Source of the DNA: Verrucomicrobiota bacterium
GTDB taxonomy: Bacteria > Verrucomicrobiota > Lentisphaeria > JABSQK01 > JAJFLO01
Direction of reading: 5' to 3'
Length of the DNA: 64,000 nucleotides
Assembly (NCBI GenBank): GCA_021772635.1
Contig: JAJFLP010000101.1
Location: 1 to 64,000 of the forward strand
The position numbers and the translations under genes were made by a program. The notes under the pieces are model-generated. The model did not search any database. It was not told the DNA's origin and saw only the letters and a program-made list of their open reading frames with translations. Position 1 is the stretch's first letter; each line of letters opens with the position of its first letter. Shown one piece after another: positions 45,345-53,719 of the stretch.

Positions 45345-48307
45345 GTACCAGGCTTCAAAACCAACAAAAAAGGGCACCAGTGAATCCAAATCAGGGCCAA
45401 CGCAGTAAGCTGTACGAAAAATTAGTAAAGTCCCATTTGATGATCTGCATTCCAGCAGTCGGGATTATTGCTGTGGCAATCGGTCTGCACTTACTGATTC
45501 AGCAGAATCTGAACAACCTCGTTAATTCAGCAATCCCGTTTACAGATACATCATCCCGGATTCTCACGGACGTTCATCGATCGCTGGCATCGCTGCGTGG
45601 ATGGATTTTGCTGAAAAATGACGAAATGATAGTGCAGAGAAAAGATGCGTGGAACGGTCTGACGGCGTCAATGGCGGTATTGATAGAACTGCAAGAAAAT
45701 GACGAGACGAATATTGTCGATTCTGAAACGCTACATCTTTTGAATGAACAGTTGATCAAACTTAAACGGTCACAATGGTTGATTGAGGATATTGCCTGGA
45801 CACCGGGGAACGAGCCGGCAAAGGTGCTGTTTACGGAGAGAGTTGACGACATAGCCGATGATCTCCTGGCAGGAATTGGAGAGATTATTTTACGCGAATC
45901 GGAATCGCCAGAGAGAACCGAGGGGAAAGTCATTTTGAAATATTTTGCCGACCTCCGGTCCAATCTGAGTCTGGGCATGGAACAGCTAGGCCGCTTTATT
46001 GATACTGGCGACACCCGGTTTGAAGTTTCCTTTCAAAGTAAACTCAAAACCGCGGAAAATATATTTGCCGCGATAGATCGAAAGAAGGATCTGCTATCCG
46101 ACGATCAACGCGAATTACTGACCTGGAGTGAATCTGAATTTAAGTTGTTCCGAAAACACGCCGCGGACGCGATAAACCTGCGCCTCACTGACGAGTGGAA
46201 TGTTGCCCGTCACTTATTAGCAACCGAAGCAGTACCGATTTCGCGTCAAATAATTACATTGGTAAACGGTATATCACAACGGTACCAGGCGTCGTTGAAC
46301 TCAAATTCACAGCGAATGACAAGACTGGCGAGTCTCGCCATCACCATTAACGCTGTTCTAATTATTGTGATGGCACTTGTCGGGTTTATCGGCGCGCGCC
46401 GACTGTCACGGAGCCTTATTCAGCCGATCAATCAGTTAACCGGCGCGACATCAGAAATAATAGCCGGCAACCTGACAACGGATATTCCGGTCGTAAGTGA
46501 TGATGAAATCGGGGTACTCACAAACTCATTCAACCGTATGAATTCTACGCTTCGGAGCGCCCGGAACCGGCTGGAACAAAGAGCTGAGGAACTGGCGGAC
46601 GCGAATCGAAAAATGGCGGCCGAGATTAATGAGCGGAAACGCATTGAATCGCAATTAGTCGAAGCCAAACTGGAGGCTGAAAAAGCAAATCGTACAAAAA
46701 GCGAATTTCTGGCGTCGATGAGTCACGAACTGCGAACCCCAATGAATGCGATTATCGGTTACTCAGAAATTCTCGTAGACCAGATTCCTGGTCCATTGAA
46801 TACCAAACAATTAAGGTATGTGAATCACGTCATGGCCAGTGGTCACCACCTTCTTAACCTGATCAATGACGTCCTTGACCTGTCGAAAATTGAAGCCGGG
46901 AAAATGGAGATTTATCCGGTCCGATTCGATGTCGCCGAGTTCCTGCAAGAAACGGTCTCGACCATCAAGCCGGCCGCCGCGCGCAAACACATCAAAGTCG
47001 AAGAAAATTTTCAGAACTCTATCGGATCGATAAAGGCTGATCCGCAACGGTTGAAGCAGGTAATGTACAACCTTTTGAGCAACGCCGTTAAATTTACACC
47101 GGAAGCGGGATCGATCGCGATTACCGCGAAGCGAGTAGATGGAAAACAGGGAAATCGGGGTCAGACCTCCAGTTTTAAGTTTTCAGAGCCCGGAAAAGTT
47201 AAAACTGGAGGTCTGACCCCGATTTCCCCCCCGATTTCCCCGTCCGAATCGAAATTCATCATTACCGTCAAGGATTCCGGCATCGGCGTCGCACCGGAAG
47301 ATATCGACCGCGTTTTCGGCAAGTTTCAACAAATAGATTCCACCCACGCACGTGAACAGCAGGGGACCGGATTGGGGCTCACCATTACCAAAAGTTTTAT
47401 TGAACTGCATGGCGGGAAAATCTGGCTCGAAAGCGAAGGGGAAGGACGGGGATCCACTTTTAGCATCGAACTGCCGGTAGCGCCGCTGCTCAGTAATGCG
47501 CAATTGGATTCCATCGGGAACCTTCGCGATCGCACCGATCTTCCGCCCGACATGAGTCAATCGGATGAAGAGCCCCGAACCGTTCTGGTTATCGAGGATG
47601 ACCGTCGTATATGGGAGTTCATCGAGACTACGCTGACGGCACGGGGATACAGGACGGTATTCGCCGCGAATGGAGAAGCGGGTCTGCAAAAGGCTCAAGA
47701 GTGCCGACCGACCGCCATATTGCTCGACATGTTTATGCCGGTCAAAGACGGCTGGTCAGTTTTAGCCGCGCTGAAATCATTGCCTGACATCCGAGATATC
47801 CCGGTCATTATCATGTCGATGACGGATGAGACGGACTTGGACTATAACGCGAACGTAATAGAATGGATCGTGAAACCTGTCGACCGTATCGAGCTCCTCG
47901 GAGCCCTGCAGAAATGTGTAAATCGGACCGCCACAAAAGTCGAGACGATCCTGCTTATTGACGACGACCCCAAATGTGCTGAAATCATCAGCAAAAATCT
48001 GATTGTGGAAGGTTACAAGACATTAGTGGGGTACAGCGGCCTAGAAGGGCTTGAGATCGCCGAACGGATTCGTCCTGACTTGATAGTTCTGGACCTGATG
48101 ATGCCGGATATGGACGGATTCGAGGTCATGGAGCGACTGAATGCGAATCCAGACACGAAAAATATTCCGATTGTGATCAACACCGCAAAAGACTTGACGA
48201 AGGATGACCAGAAAAGGTTACAGGGGAAAATAGAGAATATATTTTCTAAATCCAATTGTATGAATTTGACGGATATGTTCCGAAAAAACGTTGGGAAAAC
48301 CGGATGA
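45341..48307 (+). CDS. Membrane hybrid histidine kinase with two receivers
   Basis: A 988-residue protein: TM1 (about 34-54), a helical periplasmic domain (about 55-325), TM2 (about 327-350), HAMP (350-405), coiled coil, HisKA ([17 protein letters not shown]), HATPase (NLLSNAVKFT; DSGIGV; GTGLGLTITKSF), receiver (ILLDMFMPVKDG) and receiver (IVLDLMMPDMDG). Kinase and both receivers are paralogous to the protein at 22732. Residues 603-629 are encoded by a 30-bp-arm palindrome (47149-47228) lying between the N- and G1-boxes, kept in frame. The start overlaps the stop of the exported protein before it, a likely sensory partner. Confidence 0.92.
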   Translation: MSTRLQNQQKRAPVNPNQGQRSKLYEKLVKSHLMICIPAVGIIAVAIGLHLLIQQNLNNLVNSAIPFTDTSSRILTDVHRSLASLRGWILLKNDEMIVQRKDAWNGLTASMAVLIELQENDETNIVDSETLHLLNEQLIKLKRSQWLIEDIAWTPGNEPAKVLFTERVDDIADDLLAGIGEIILRESESPERTEGKVILKYFADLRSNLSLGMEQLGRFIDTGDTRFEVSFQSKLKTAENIFAAIDRKKDLLSDDQRELLTWSESEFKLFRKHAADAINLRLTDEWNVARHLLATEAVPISRQIITLVNGISQRYQASLNSNSQRMTRLASLAITINAVLIIVMALVGFIGARRLSRSLIQPINQLTGATSEIIAGNLTTDIPVVSDDEIGVLTNSFNRMNSTLRSARNRLEQRAEELADANRKMAAEINERKRIESQLVEAKLEAEKANRTKSEFLASMSHELRTPMNAIIGYSEILVDQIPGPLNTKQLRYVNHVMASGHHLLNLINDVLDLSKIEAGKMEIYPVRFDVAEFLQETVSTIKPAAARKHIKVEENFQNSIGSIKADPQRLKQVMYNLLSNAVKFTPEAGSIAITAKRVDGKQGNRGQTSSFKFSEPGKVKTGGLTPISPPISPSESKFIITVKDSGIGVAPEDIDRVFGKFQQIDSTHAREQQGTGLGLTITKSFIELHGGKIWLESEGEGRGSTFSIELPVAPLLSNAQLDSIGNLRDRTDLPPDMSQSDEEPRTVLVIEDDRRIWEFIETTLTARGYRTVFAANGEAGLQKAQECRPTAILLDMFMPVKDGWSVLAALKSLPDIRDIPVIIMSMTDETDLDYNANVIEWIVKPVDRIELLGALQKCVNRTATKVETILLIDDDPKCAEIISKNLIVEGYKTLVGYSGLEGLEIAERIRPDLIVLDLMMPDMDGFEVMERLNANPDTKNIPIVINTAKDLTKDDQKRLQGKIENIFSKSNCMNLTDMFRKNVGKTG
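47149..47228. repeat. Palindromic repeat inserted in frame in the kinase ATPase domain
   Basis: Perfect 30-bp arms (47149-47178 and 47199-47228) with a 20-base loop; arms contain CGGGGTCAGACCTCCAGTTT. A further partial copy of the outer end (CCGATTTCCCC) follows to about 47241. It is translated as roughly QGNRGQTSSFKF...TGGLTPISPPISP. The GGGGTCA-ACCT outer end resembles the hairpin at 49313. Confidence 0.85.
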
Positions 48308-48326
48308 GCGCGTGAGACGTGAAAAG

Positions 48327-48402
48327 ACTCAGATGTTCCATGATACTCCCCTCACTCGCGCCTTTCTGAATAATCTTTTTATGTCCTAACTATCTCAAAC
48401 CG
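48327..48402 (+). promoter_or_regulatory. Second copy of the shared upstream block
   Basis: ACTCAGATGTTCCATGATAC, CCCCTCACTCGCGCC, TTTCTGAATAATC and CTATCTCAAACCGAA follow the text of 44059-44136 in the same order and strand. The CheY gene starts 91 bases downstream. Confidence 0.4.
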
Positions 48403-48493
48403 AAAAAGGAAAATCCAATAAATACGCGATATTCGACGCAATCCGTTTGCGGGTTTCGTCATTTAAGTTTTTTTATAAAAATCGGGAGGAAAA

Positions 48494-48865
48494 ATGTGTG
48501 CTAAAACAATCTTGGTGGTTGAAGACAATCCGATTAACATGGACCTGGTCGTCGATATTCTGGAGCTTGCGGGATATGTCGTCATTCAGGCTGCGAACGC
48601 CGAAGCCGGGATCGAACTTGCGAACCAAAAGAAACCGGATCTTATCCTCATGGATATCAGCCTTCCAGGAATGGACGGCCTGGAGGCAACACGTATTCTT
48701 AAGAGTCGACCGGATACCGCAATAATACCGGTCGTTGCCTTAACGGCGCACGCAATGAAAGGAGATAACAAGAAGATACAGGAAGCGGGATGCAGCGGGC
48801 ACATAACAAAGCCTATAGATACTCGAGATTTTCCACGCCGGGTCAAAGCGTTAATGGAAGCTTGA
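48494..48865 (+). CDS. Single-domain response regulator (CheY/DivK-like)
   Basis: A 123-residue receiver with a strong ribosome site (GGGAGGAAAA). The acidic pocket is VVEDNPINMD, phosphoacceptor in LILMDISLPGMDG, Thr/Ala region VALTAHAMKGD and Lys in HITKPIDTRDF. This DivK/CheY-like form (EDNPxNM, AHAMKGD) is usually the terminal receiver of hybrid kinases, so it may take phosphate from the kinase just upstream (45341) and act by protein contact. Confidence 0.92.
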   Translation: MCAKTILVVEDNPINMDLVVDILELAGYVVIQAANAEAGIELANQKKPDLILMDISLPGMDGLEATRILKSRPDTAIIPVVALTAHAMKGDNKKIQEAGCSGHITKPIDTRDFPRRVKALMEA

Positions 48866-48929
48866 GGGGGTTGAGGAACTTGGGGCTGGGGGCTTGGTGT
48901 GCCCCCAAACTCCGCAGACCGGAGATCCA

Positions 48930-49286
48930 ATGACCAATCGCAGCATACAACAAGTAATCGGAAAACAGGCGGGCACCGACATGGCAAAGACCAAGAAAAA
49001 AACAAGCAAACAATCGACAACCACCGGACGTAAATCAGTAAAATTCCAAGTCCGGGAGAAACCCGGGACGAACATTTACGTAAGTGGCTCGTTCAATAAT
49101 TGGGATGGCGAAGCAAAACAAATGAAGGATATCGACGATAACGGAGAATACTACGTCTCGCTCCTGCTGTCGCCGGGAAAACACGAGTACAAATTCGTCG
49201 TCAACGGAGAATGGCATATTGACACCTCCTGCCCGCTATGGGTGATAAACGAATACGGGACATTGAACAGCGTTGTTGAGGTTTGA
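48930..49286 (+). CDS. Small glycogen-binding (CBM48/AMPK-beta-type) domain protein
   Basis: A 118-residue protein from the ATG at 48930 (GGAG five bases before; other starts at 48894 and 48981). After a Lys/Thr-rich N-terminus (KTKKKTSKQSTTTGRK) comes a single E-set/CBM48 domain: VKFQVREKPGTNIYVSGSFN, NWDGEAKQM, GEYYVSLLLSPGKHEYKFVV, NGEWHIDTSC. The Trp residues, Lys and NG loop match glycogen-binding AMPK-beta domains. No enzyme domain is attached. It lies within the signalling island, so it may be a carbohydrate-sensing adaptor; that is inference. Confidence 0.8.
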   Translation: MTNRSIQQVIGKQAGTDMAKTKKKTSKQSTTTGRKSVKFQVREKPGTNIYVSGSFNNWDGEAKQMKDIDDNGEYYVSLLLSPGKHEYKFVVNGEWHIDTSCPLWVINEYGTLNSVVEV

Positions 49287-49312
49287 AGGATCACTCGGAT
49301 TTTCGAGGGGCC

Positions 49313-49375
49313 TGGGGTCACACCTACTATTTGCTATTAGCGCCGCGCTAATAGCAAATAGTAGGTGTGACCCCA
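49313..49375. repeat. 30-bp perfect hairpin with 3-base loop
   Basis: Arms 49313-49342 and 49346-49375, outer end GGGGTCACACCTACTATTTG. There is no clear T-run (CCCCAAACTC follows), so it is a REP-like palindrome though it may still end transcription after the CBM48 gene. The GGGGTCA-ACCT outer end is shared with the palindrome inside the 45341 kinase. Confidence 0.8.
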
Positions 49376-49468
49376 AACTCCCGGATTACGAAGAAACTCC
49401 AATGAGTAAGTAGATAAATTGAGCCCATTTTTCTTTTGACATATTTACTATAAGGATCCAGGACTTTT

Positions 49469-51121
49469 ATGAAAATATTGATCATAGACGATTATGAAGA
49501 GGTTAGAACCGCCCTGCAGAGAATGCTTGAGTACGAGAACCATGAAACCGCGGAATGTGCTAGCGCGGAGATAGCCTTGAAATTGCTCGAAGCCGAGAAG
49601 TTCCCACTGATTATTGTGGACCTGGCAATGCCCGGGATGAGCGGTCTTGAATTTTGCCACCGAGTCAGAGCCGATGAATCGCTGCGCGATATCTATATTC
49701 TGGTGATCACCGGACGATCCGACCTTTATAGTGTAAAAGAGGCAATGTTAGCGGGCGCCGACGATTACATGGTAAAACCATTCGACCTCCCTACCCTCAG
49801 CCTGCGTGTAATAGTTGCGGCGCAAAAACTACTGTTGCATGACGAAAGGAATCGCTTGGAACAATTATCCAACGATTCAAACGAACGCTTCCACCAGATG
49901 GCCAATAACATCACCGACGTATTCTGGTTGCGCGAAGTTGGTCGGGATGAAATAGCCTATGTGAGTCCGGCATATGAGACGATTTGGGGCAGGGAGATTG
50001 CGTCGCTGTGCAGCAATCCTGATGATTGGATAAACTCGATTCATCCGGAGGACAGGCCGAAGGTCGCAAAATCGTATGAAGGGGTCTTCAACGGCGAACC
50101 TTTTGAGCAGGAGTACCGGATCCTCAGGCCTGACAGCACTGTCCGCTGGATTTATGACCGCGCATTTCCGGTTTTAGACGAAGACCAGCAGTGTTACAGG
50201 TTTGCCGGAATCGCGACGGACATCACCAAATTCAAGGAAATTGTCGTCCAACTTAAAGAGGCCAAGACTGCTGCCCAGCAAGCTGACCAGACGAAGTGCC
50301 GATTTTTGGCGAATATGAGTCACGAACTCCGAACACCGCTGAACGGTATTATTGGATACGGCGAAATGCTGCAGGATCAATTATCCGCGAACGGGGAGAC
50401 GAAAGAAAAAAAATATATCGATCGCGTTGTCGGGAGCGGGCATCGTTTAATGGACTTGGTCAACGATCTGTTAGAATTAAACTCGCTTGATGCCGATACG
50501 GTATCCTGTCAATTCTCGCGTTTCAAGGTTGCCCATTTACTTGAAAAAGAAATAAAACCGCATCTCGAATCCCTGGCAGCGGCCAAAAAACTTAATACTG
50601 TGGTAACCGTTAACGCCAATACCGGTGCTCTATTCTGCGACAAGACAAAGATTGAACAAATTCTCTTTCTCTTGATCAGTAACGCCGTGAAATTCACGCC
50701 GGAAAAGGGTGAGATTAAAATTCACGCGGAACTGATAAAAAACGTCGATCGCGCCGTGCACGCGAATGCTAATATGCCATCCCGCGTAGTGGATGCGATT
50801 CAAGCCACTGCCGCCTCAAGAAAGATTCCATCGGCAGTCCTGATTTCCGTCTCCGATACTGGCGCCGGTGTCGGAGTGGAAGAGCACGAGTCGATATTTA
50901 ATCGATTTGAATCCGGGGACCAGTCGTACGCCAGAGAACATTTCGGCTCCGGAATCGGGCTCGCAATCGCTAAAAGGTTAGTCGAAATGCATGGCGGCCA
51001 AATCTGGGTTGAAAGTGCGGGTAGAGAAAAAGGAAGCACATTCAAATTCCTGATTCCGGGCTTTCGAAATGATGGCTACTCCTCTAATATTCTGGCAAAA
51101 AAAGAGTCCGATCCACGGTAG
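49469..51121 (+). CDS. Receiver-PAS histidine kinase
   Basis: A 550-residue soluble kinase: receiver (1-120, LIIVDLAMPGMSG; MVKPF), a short coiled coil, PAS with a PAS_3-type pattern (about 145-260: DEIAYVSPAYETIWGRE; WINSIHPEDRPKV; FAGIATDIT), HisKA (MSHELRTPLNGIIGYGE) and HATPase (LLISNAVKFT; DTGAGVG; GSGIGLAIAKRLVEMHGG). An N-terminal receiver lets it accept phosphate and pass the signal on to its own kinase, as in many gliding-bacteria-type relays. The ATPase domain has a modest loop between the N- and G1-boxes. No partner regulator with DNA-binding output is adjacent. Confidence 0.91.
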   Translation: MKILIIDDYEEVRTALQRMLEYENHETAECASAEIALKLLEAEKFPLIIVDLAMPGMSGLEFCHRVRADESLRDIYILVITGRSDLYSVKEAMLAGADDYMVKPFDLPTLSLRVIVAAQKLLLHDERNRLEQLSNDSNERFHQMANNITDVFWLREVGRDEIAYVSPAYETIWGREIASLCSNPDDWINSIHPEDRPKVAKSYEGVFNGEPFEQEYRILRPDSTVRWIYDRAFPVLDEDQQCYRFAGIATDITKFKEIVVQLKEAKTAAQQADQTKCRFLANMSHELRTPLNGIIGYGEMLQDQLSANGETKEKKYIDRVVGSGHRLMDLVNDLLELNSLDADTVSCQFSRFKVAHLLEKEIKPHLESLAAAKKLNTVVTVNANTGALFCDKTKIEQILFLLISNAVKFTPEKGEIKIHAELIKNVDRAVHANANMPSRVVDAIQATAASRKIPSAVLISVSDTGAGVGVEEHESIFNRFESGDQSYAREHFGSGIGLAIAKRLVEMHGGQIWVESAGREKGSTFKFLIPGFRNDGYSSNILAKKESDPR

Positions 51122-51166
51122 TACTTCGAGCTAGGAGACTTAAAGCGAATTTCCAATATCCAAGGC

Positions 51167-51205
51167 TCAATATCCAAGGATGAAGGAAATAGGAAACTTC
51201 AGCCT
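51167..51205. repeat. Inverse copy of the CCAAGGCTGAAGTTTC repeat
   Basis: TATCCAAGGATGAAGGAAAT followed by AGGAAACTTCAGCC is the inverse of the beginning of the CT-rich tract at 43915. It lies just after the receiver-PAS kinase. Confidence 0.6.
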
Positions 51206-51311
51206 TCGATATTCCTTGCGGTGATACGACACGTTCAAGGCGGATGTTGGTCCGGATGGCCGTCCCGCATAAGCGTGGATCCCGATAGTGCGGGACGACT
51301 CCGCTCGTGCG

Positions 51312-51520
51312 GAGAGTTCACAGCTTCAGCGTGCGTCTTTAGCGGCCGAAAAAATAACACGCTGAAGCGTGAACTCCAACGGGCGCTTCGCCCGTATAAT
51401 CTGGAGGGCGGATGGTTCGCTGGATTTGTGACTAGACGTTCCGAAGCGCTGTTGGAGTTCACAGCTTCAGCTGTGTTCCGTTAGCAGATAGCCAGCACAA
51501 CTGAAGTTGTGAACTCCAAC
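51312..51520. repeat. Two GAGTTCACAGCTTCAGC palindromic elements
   Basis: 51312-51380 (AGAGTTCACAGCTTCAGCGT ... ACGCTGAAGCGTGAACTCCA) and 51451-51520 (GTTGGAGTTCACAGCTTCAG ... CTGAAGTTGTGAACTCCAAC) are hairpins of the same family as 39765 and 57008. Each is followed by GCGCTTCGCCCGT-TAATCTGGAG. The text to about 51780 includes the GCCCACCAGTGGGTTTCC block shared with 11283. Confidence 0.75.
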
Positions 51521-51807
51521 GTGCGCTTCGCCCGTGTAATCTGGAGTTCTGCTGGCCAGAAGAAGCAGTCGTCGGTGCTTGTGACGCCATGACTCGCGAC
51601 GGCTGGGGAAAGCCGCCCTCCATGAACACCGCCGAGGGTTTAAGTTTCAGAAGAGCCCACCAGTGGGTTTCCTTTTTAACCCACATTTTACAACACAAAA
51701 CTGGCTCAGAATGCCGAAGATTTCCACGAAGTTTCAAGGGAGCAACCGTCCGGGCGGTTTCGCAGCCTCGGTTAATATAACAGGAAACTTGGGTTCCAGG
51801 TAGCCCT

Positions 51808-51898
51808 AATGTAGGAGGTTGCTCCCGCAGGCGATAACGATTATTTCGGAACGATACCGAAAAAAATAAGATCGCCTGCGGGAGCAGCCTCCTACATT
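51808..51898. repeat. 91-bp palindromic mobile element, copy 2
   Basis: Arms 51808-51835 and 51871-51898 (28 bp, one mismatch between arms) enclose a 35-base centre nearly identical to the inverse of the copy at 16367-16457. The remainder of the 51122-52056 gap contains no gene I can support. Confidence 0.85.
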
Positions 51899-52056
51899 AA
51901 AAACAGCCTCAAACCGGTTCAAGTTTCAGAAGAGCACCGAACCGGCCCGCCGCGGCGGGCCTATTAATATATAACGAAACTTTTCATTTCGATCTAGTCG
52001 TAGGATTCCGACAGAAAAAAATCTAAAATTACTCAAGTTTCAAGGAGAAAATAAGT

Positions 52057-53190
52057 GTGGATACAATCCCCGTTTTAGAGCATCTCACCGGCCATGTCCT
52101 GGTGGTAGACGATGAATCGCAAAACCGCGAATTACTTTGTGATTTGCTCGAAGGTAAAGATCATAAAGTATCGTTGGCATGTGACGGCACCGAAGCGCTG
52201 AAAATGTGTAAGGATAATTCGTTTGATGTTATCCTGCTCGATGTTATGATGCCGAATATGGACGGTTTTGAGGTCACCCGAAAGCTGAAAGAAAATCCCG
52301 AAACTGCCGTTATCCCGGTCTTGCTCATAACTGCCCTCCATTCTCGGCAAGATCGCCTCAAAGGGATTCAGGCCGGTGCCAATGATTTTATTACCAAACC
52401 GATCGACGTCCAGGATGTTATACTGCGAACACGCAACTCCATTTTTGTCAGAAAACTTTACGATCAACTTCATCATAAACACAGACAAATACTCGAAGTT
52501 GAAAGTCTTCGTGAGGATTTATCCAATATGATTGTACACGATATGCGGACAGCGCTCTCGGTGATAAAAATGAGCGTTGACTTGATGTCCATGCAAGATA
52601 TGACGAAAAATAAGGCGGGCTTGGCACAAACTGTCAGCCGGATCGATTCATCCTGCCGCAACTTGATAGACATGGCGAACCTCATCCTGGATACGCAACG
52701 ATTGGAGGAGGGGAAGATGCCGTTGAATAAAAATACGCACAATATCGGAGATATAATCAATGACGTCATCGAGATGCTTGGACCCATAGCGGAAAACATC
52801 GCATGTTTGACATCGGACGTTAAGGGAAACGGTACATTGATTGGCGTCTGCGACGCCGATCTGATCCGGCGGGTGATAATGAATCTTTCGGTCAATGCGA
52901 TAAAGGTCGTTTCGAAAGGGACTGGAAATGTAGCGATCACGGCGGCGGTCAACGGTGACAGGCTAAAAGTATCCGTTGAAGATAACGGCCCCGGAATTCT
53001 GCCGGAGTATCATGAGAAAATTTTCTCCAAGTTTGGCCAGGTTGAAGCGAAGCGGAAAAGTCAATTTCATACGTCCGGATTAGGTCTAACCTTCTGCAAA
53101 CTCGCTATTGAGGCGCATGAAGGAAAAATCGGCGTAGAAAGTGAACCCGGAAAGGGAAGCAAATTCTGGTTCACGCTGGGATTAAAATAA
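52057..53190 (+). CDS. Receiver-histidine kinase
   Basis: A 377-residue soluble protein with GTG start and AAGGAGA ribosome site. Receiver (about 12-130: VVDDESQNRE, VILLDVMMPNMDG, ITKPIDVQD), then HisKA (SNMIVHDMRTALSVIKMS; His in VHDMRT) and HATPase (NLSVNAIKVV; DNGPGI; SGLGLTFCKLAIEAHEG). This receiver-first kinase layout accepts phosphate from another kinase. The stop codon lies within a fragment of the AATAAGCG dispersed repeat (53182-53207), so the last residues may have been changed by it. Confidence 0.92.
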   Translation: MDTIPVLEHLTGHVLVVDDESQNRELLCDLLEGKDHKVSLACDGTEALKMCKDNSFDVILLDVMMPNMDGFEVTRKLKENPETAVIPVLLITALHSRQDRLKGIQAGANDFITKPIDVQDVILRTRNSIFVRKLYDQLHHKHRQILEVESLREDLSNMIVHDMRTALSVIKMSVDLMSMQDMTKNKAGLAQTVSRIDSSCRNLIDMANLILDTQRLEEGKMPLNKNTHNIGDIINDVIEMLGPIAENIACLTSDVKGNGTLIGVCDADLIRRVIMNLSVNAIKVVSKGTGNVAITAAVNGDRLKVSVEDNGPGILPEYHEKIFSKFGQVEAKRKSQFHTSGLGLTFCKLAIEAHEGKIGVESEPGKGSKFWFTLGLK

Positions 53191-53255
53191 GCGAACATTT
53201 CGATTCGACTGAGATTTTTACCATGAAGGACATGAAGAGCATGAAGGAAATTATA
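53182..53255. repeat. Repeat fragments at the kinase 3' end
   Basis: TTAAAATAAGCGAACATTTC (53182 on) is the outer end of the 10206/16859 family and contains the stop TAA. ACCATGAAGGACATGAAGAG at 53220 is one arm of the palindrome at 36861, present here without its partner. Confidence 0.65.
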
Positions 53256-53310
53256 AACAGCCTCAAACCGGCTTACTTTCAGGGGAGCAACCGTGCAAGC
53301 AGGACAGGCC

Positions 53311-53447
53311 GTTGGAGTTCACACCTTAGTGTGGTATTTCTTTCCAGGAACCTAAGAACCACCCAGCTGAGCCTGCGAAACGGCCCTTAGGCAAAAGCGT
53401 GAACTCCAACGTGCGCTTCGCCCGTGTAATCTGGAGGGCGGATGATT
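53311..53447. repeat. GTTGGAGTTCAC palindromic element with tail
   Basis: GTTGGAGTTCACACCTTAGT to GCGTGAACTCCAAC (53311-53410) encloses CAGCTGAGCCTGCGAAACGG and GGCAAAAGC, then the GTGCGCTTCGCCCGTGTAAT and CTGGAGGGCGGATG tail shared with 51521 and 51405. 53465-53510 (AGGAACGATCCCGATTTCGA) is a fragment of the 1331-1620 interior. Confidence 0.7.
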
Positions 53448-53564
53448 CGCCGAATTTCCCCAAGGAGGAACGATCCCGATTTCGATAGCGATTTCGATCC
53501 CGAAAAGACAGTACACGAATCGATTCCGAAACATAAAAACGGCATCACCCCGTTTTTCCCAGAA

Positions 53565-53719
53565 TTACCATGCTTTATCAACAACGATTTCCGCGCGTTG
53601 CATGGCCCCGGTCCAAATTTCATAGTCGCCGGTGTTCTGCAACTGGTTGAAGAATCGTAAAGCTTCGGGCTCTCCCTAAGATGCCAAATTAAAACGTCGG
53701 CATCGATATACGCCCTCAT
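53565..53719 (-). pseudogene. Frameshifted, truncated PIN-domain toxin
   Basis: The gene begins MRAYIDADVLIWHLR, the start of a PIN-domain nuclease with its first catalytic Asp (IDADV). A one-base frameshift after LR moves the continuation to another frame, GEPEALRFFNQLQ, then NTGDYEIWTGAMQRAEIVVD and KAW before a stop at 53565. The family normally has about 130 residues, so the remaining half with the other acidic residues is missing, replaced by repeat sequence. Its ATG overlaps the antitoxin stop (ATGA). The toxin is inactive. Confidence 0.8.
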
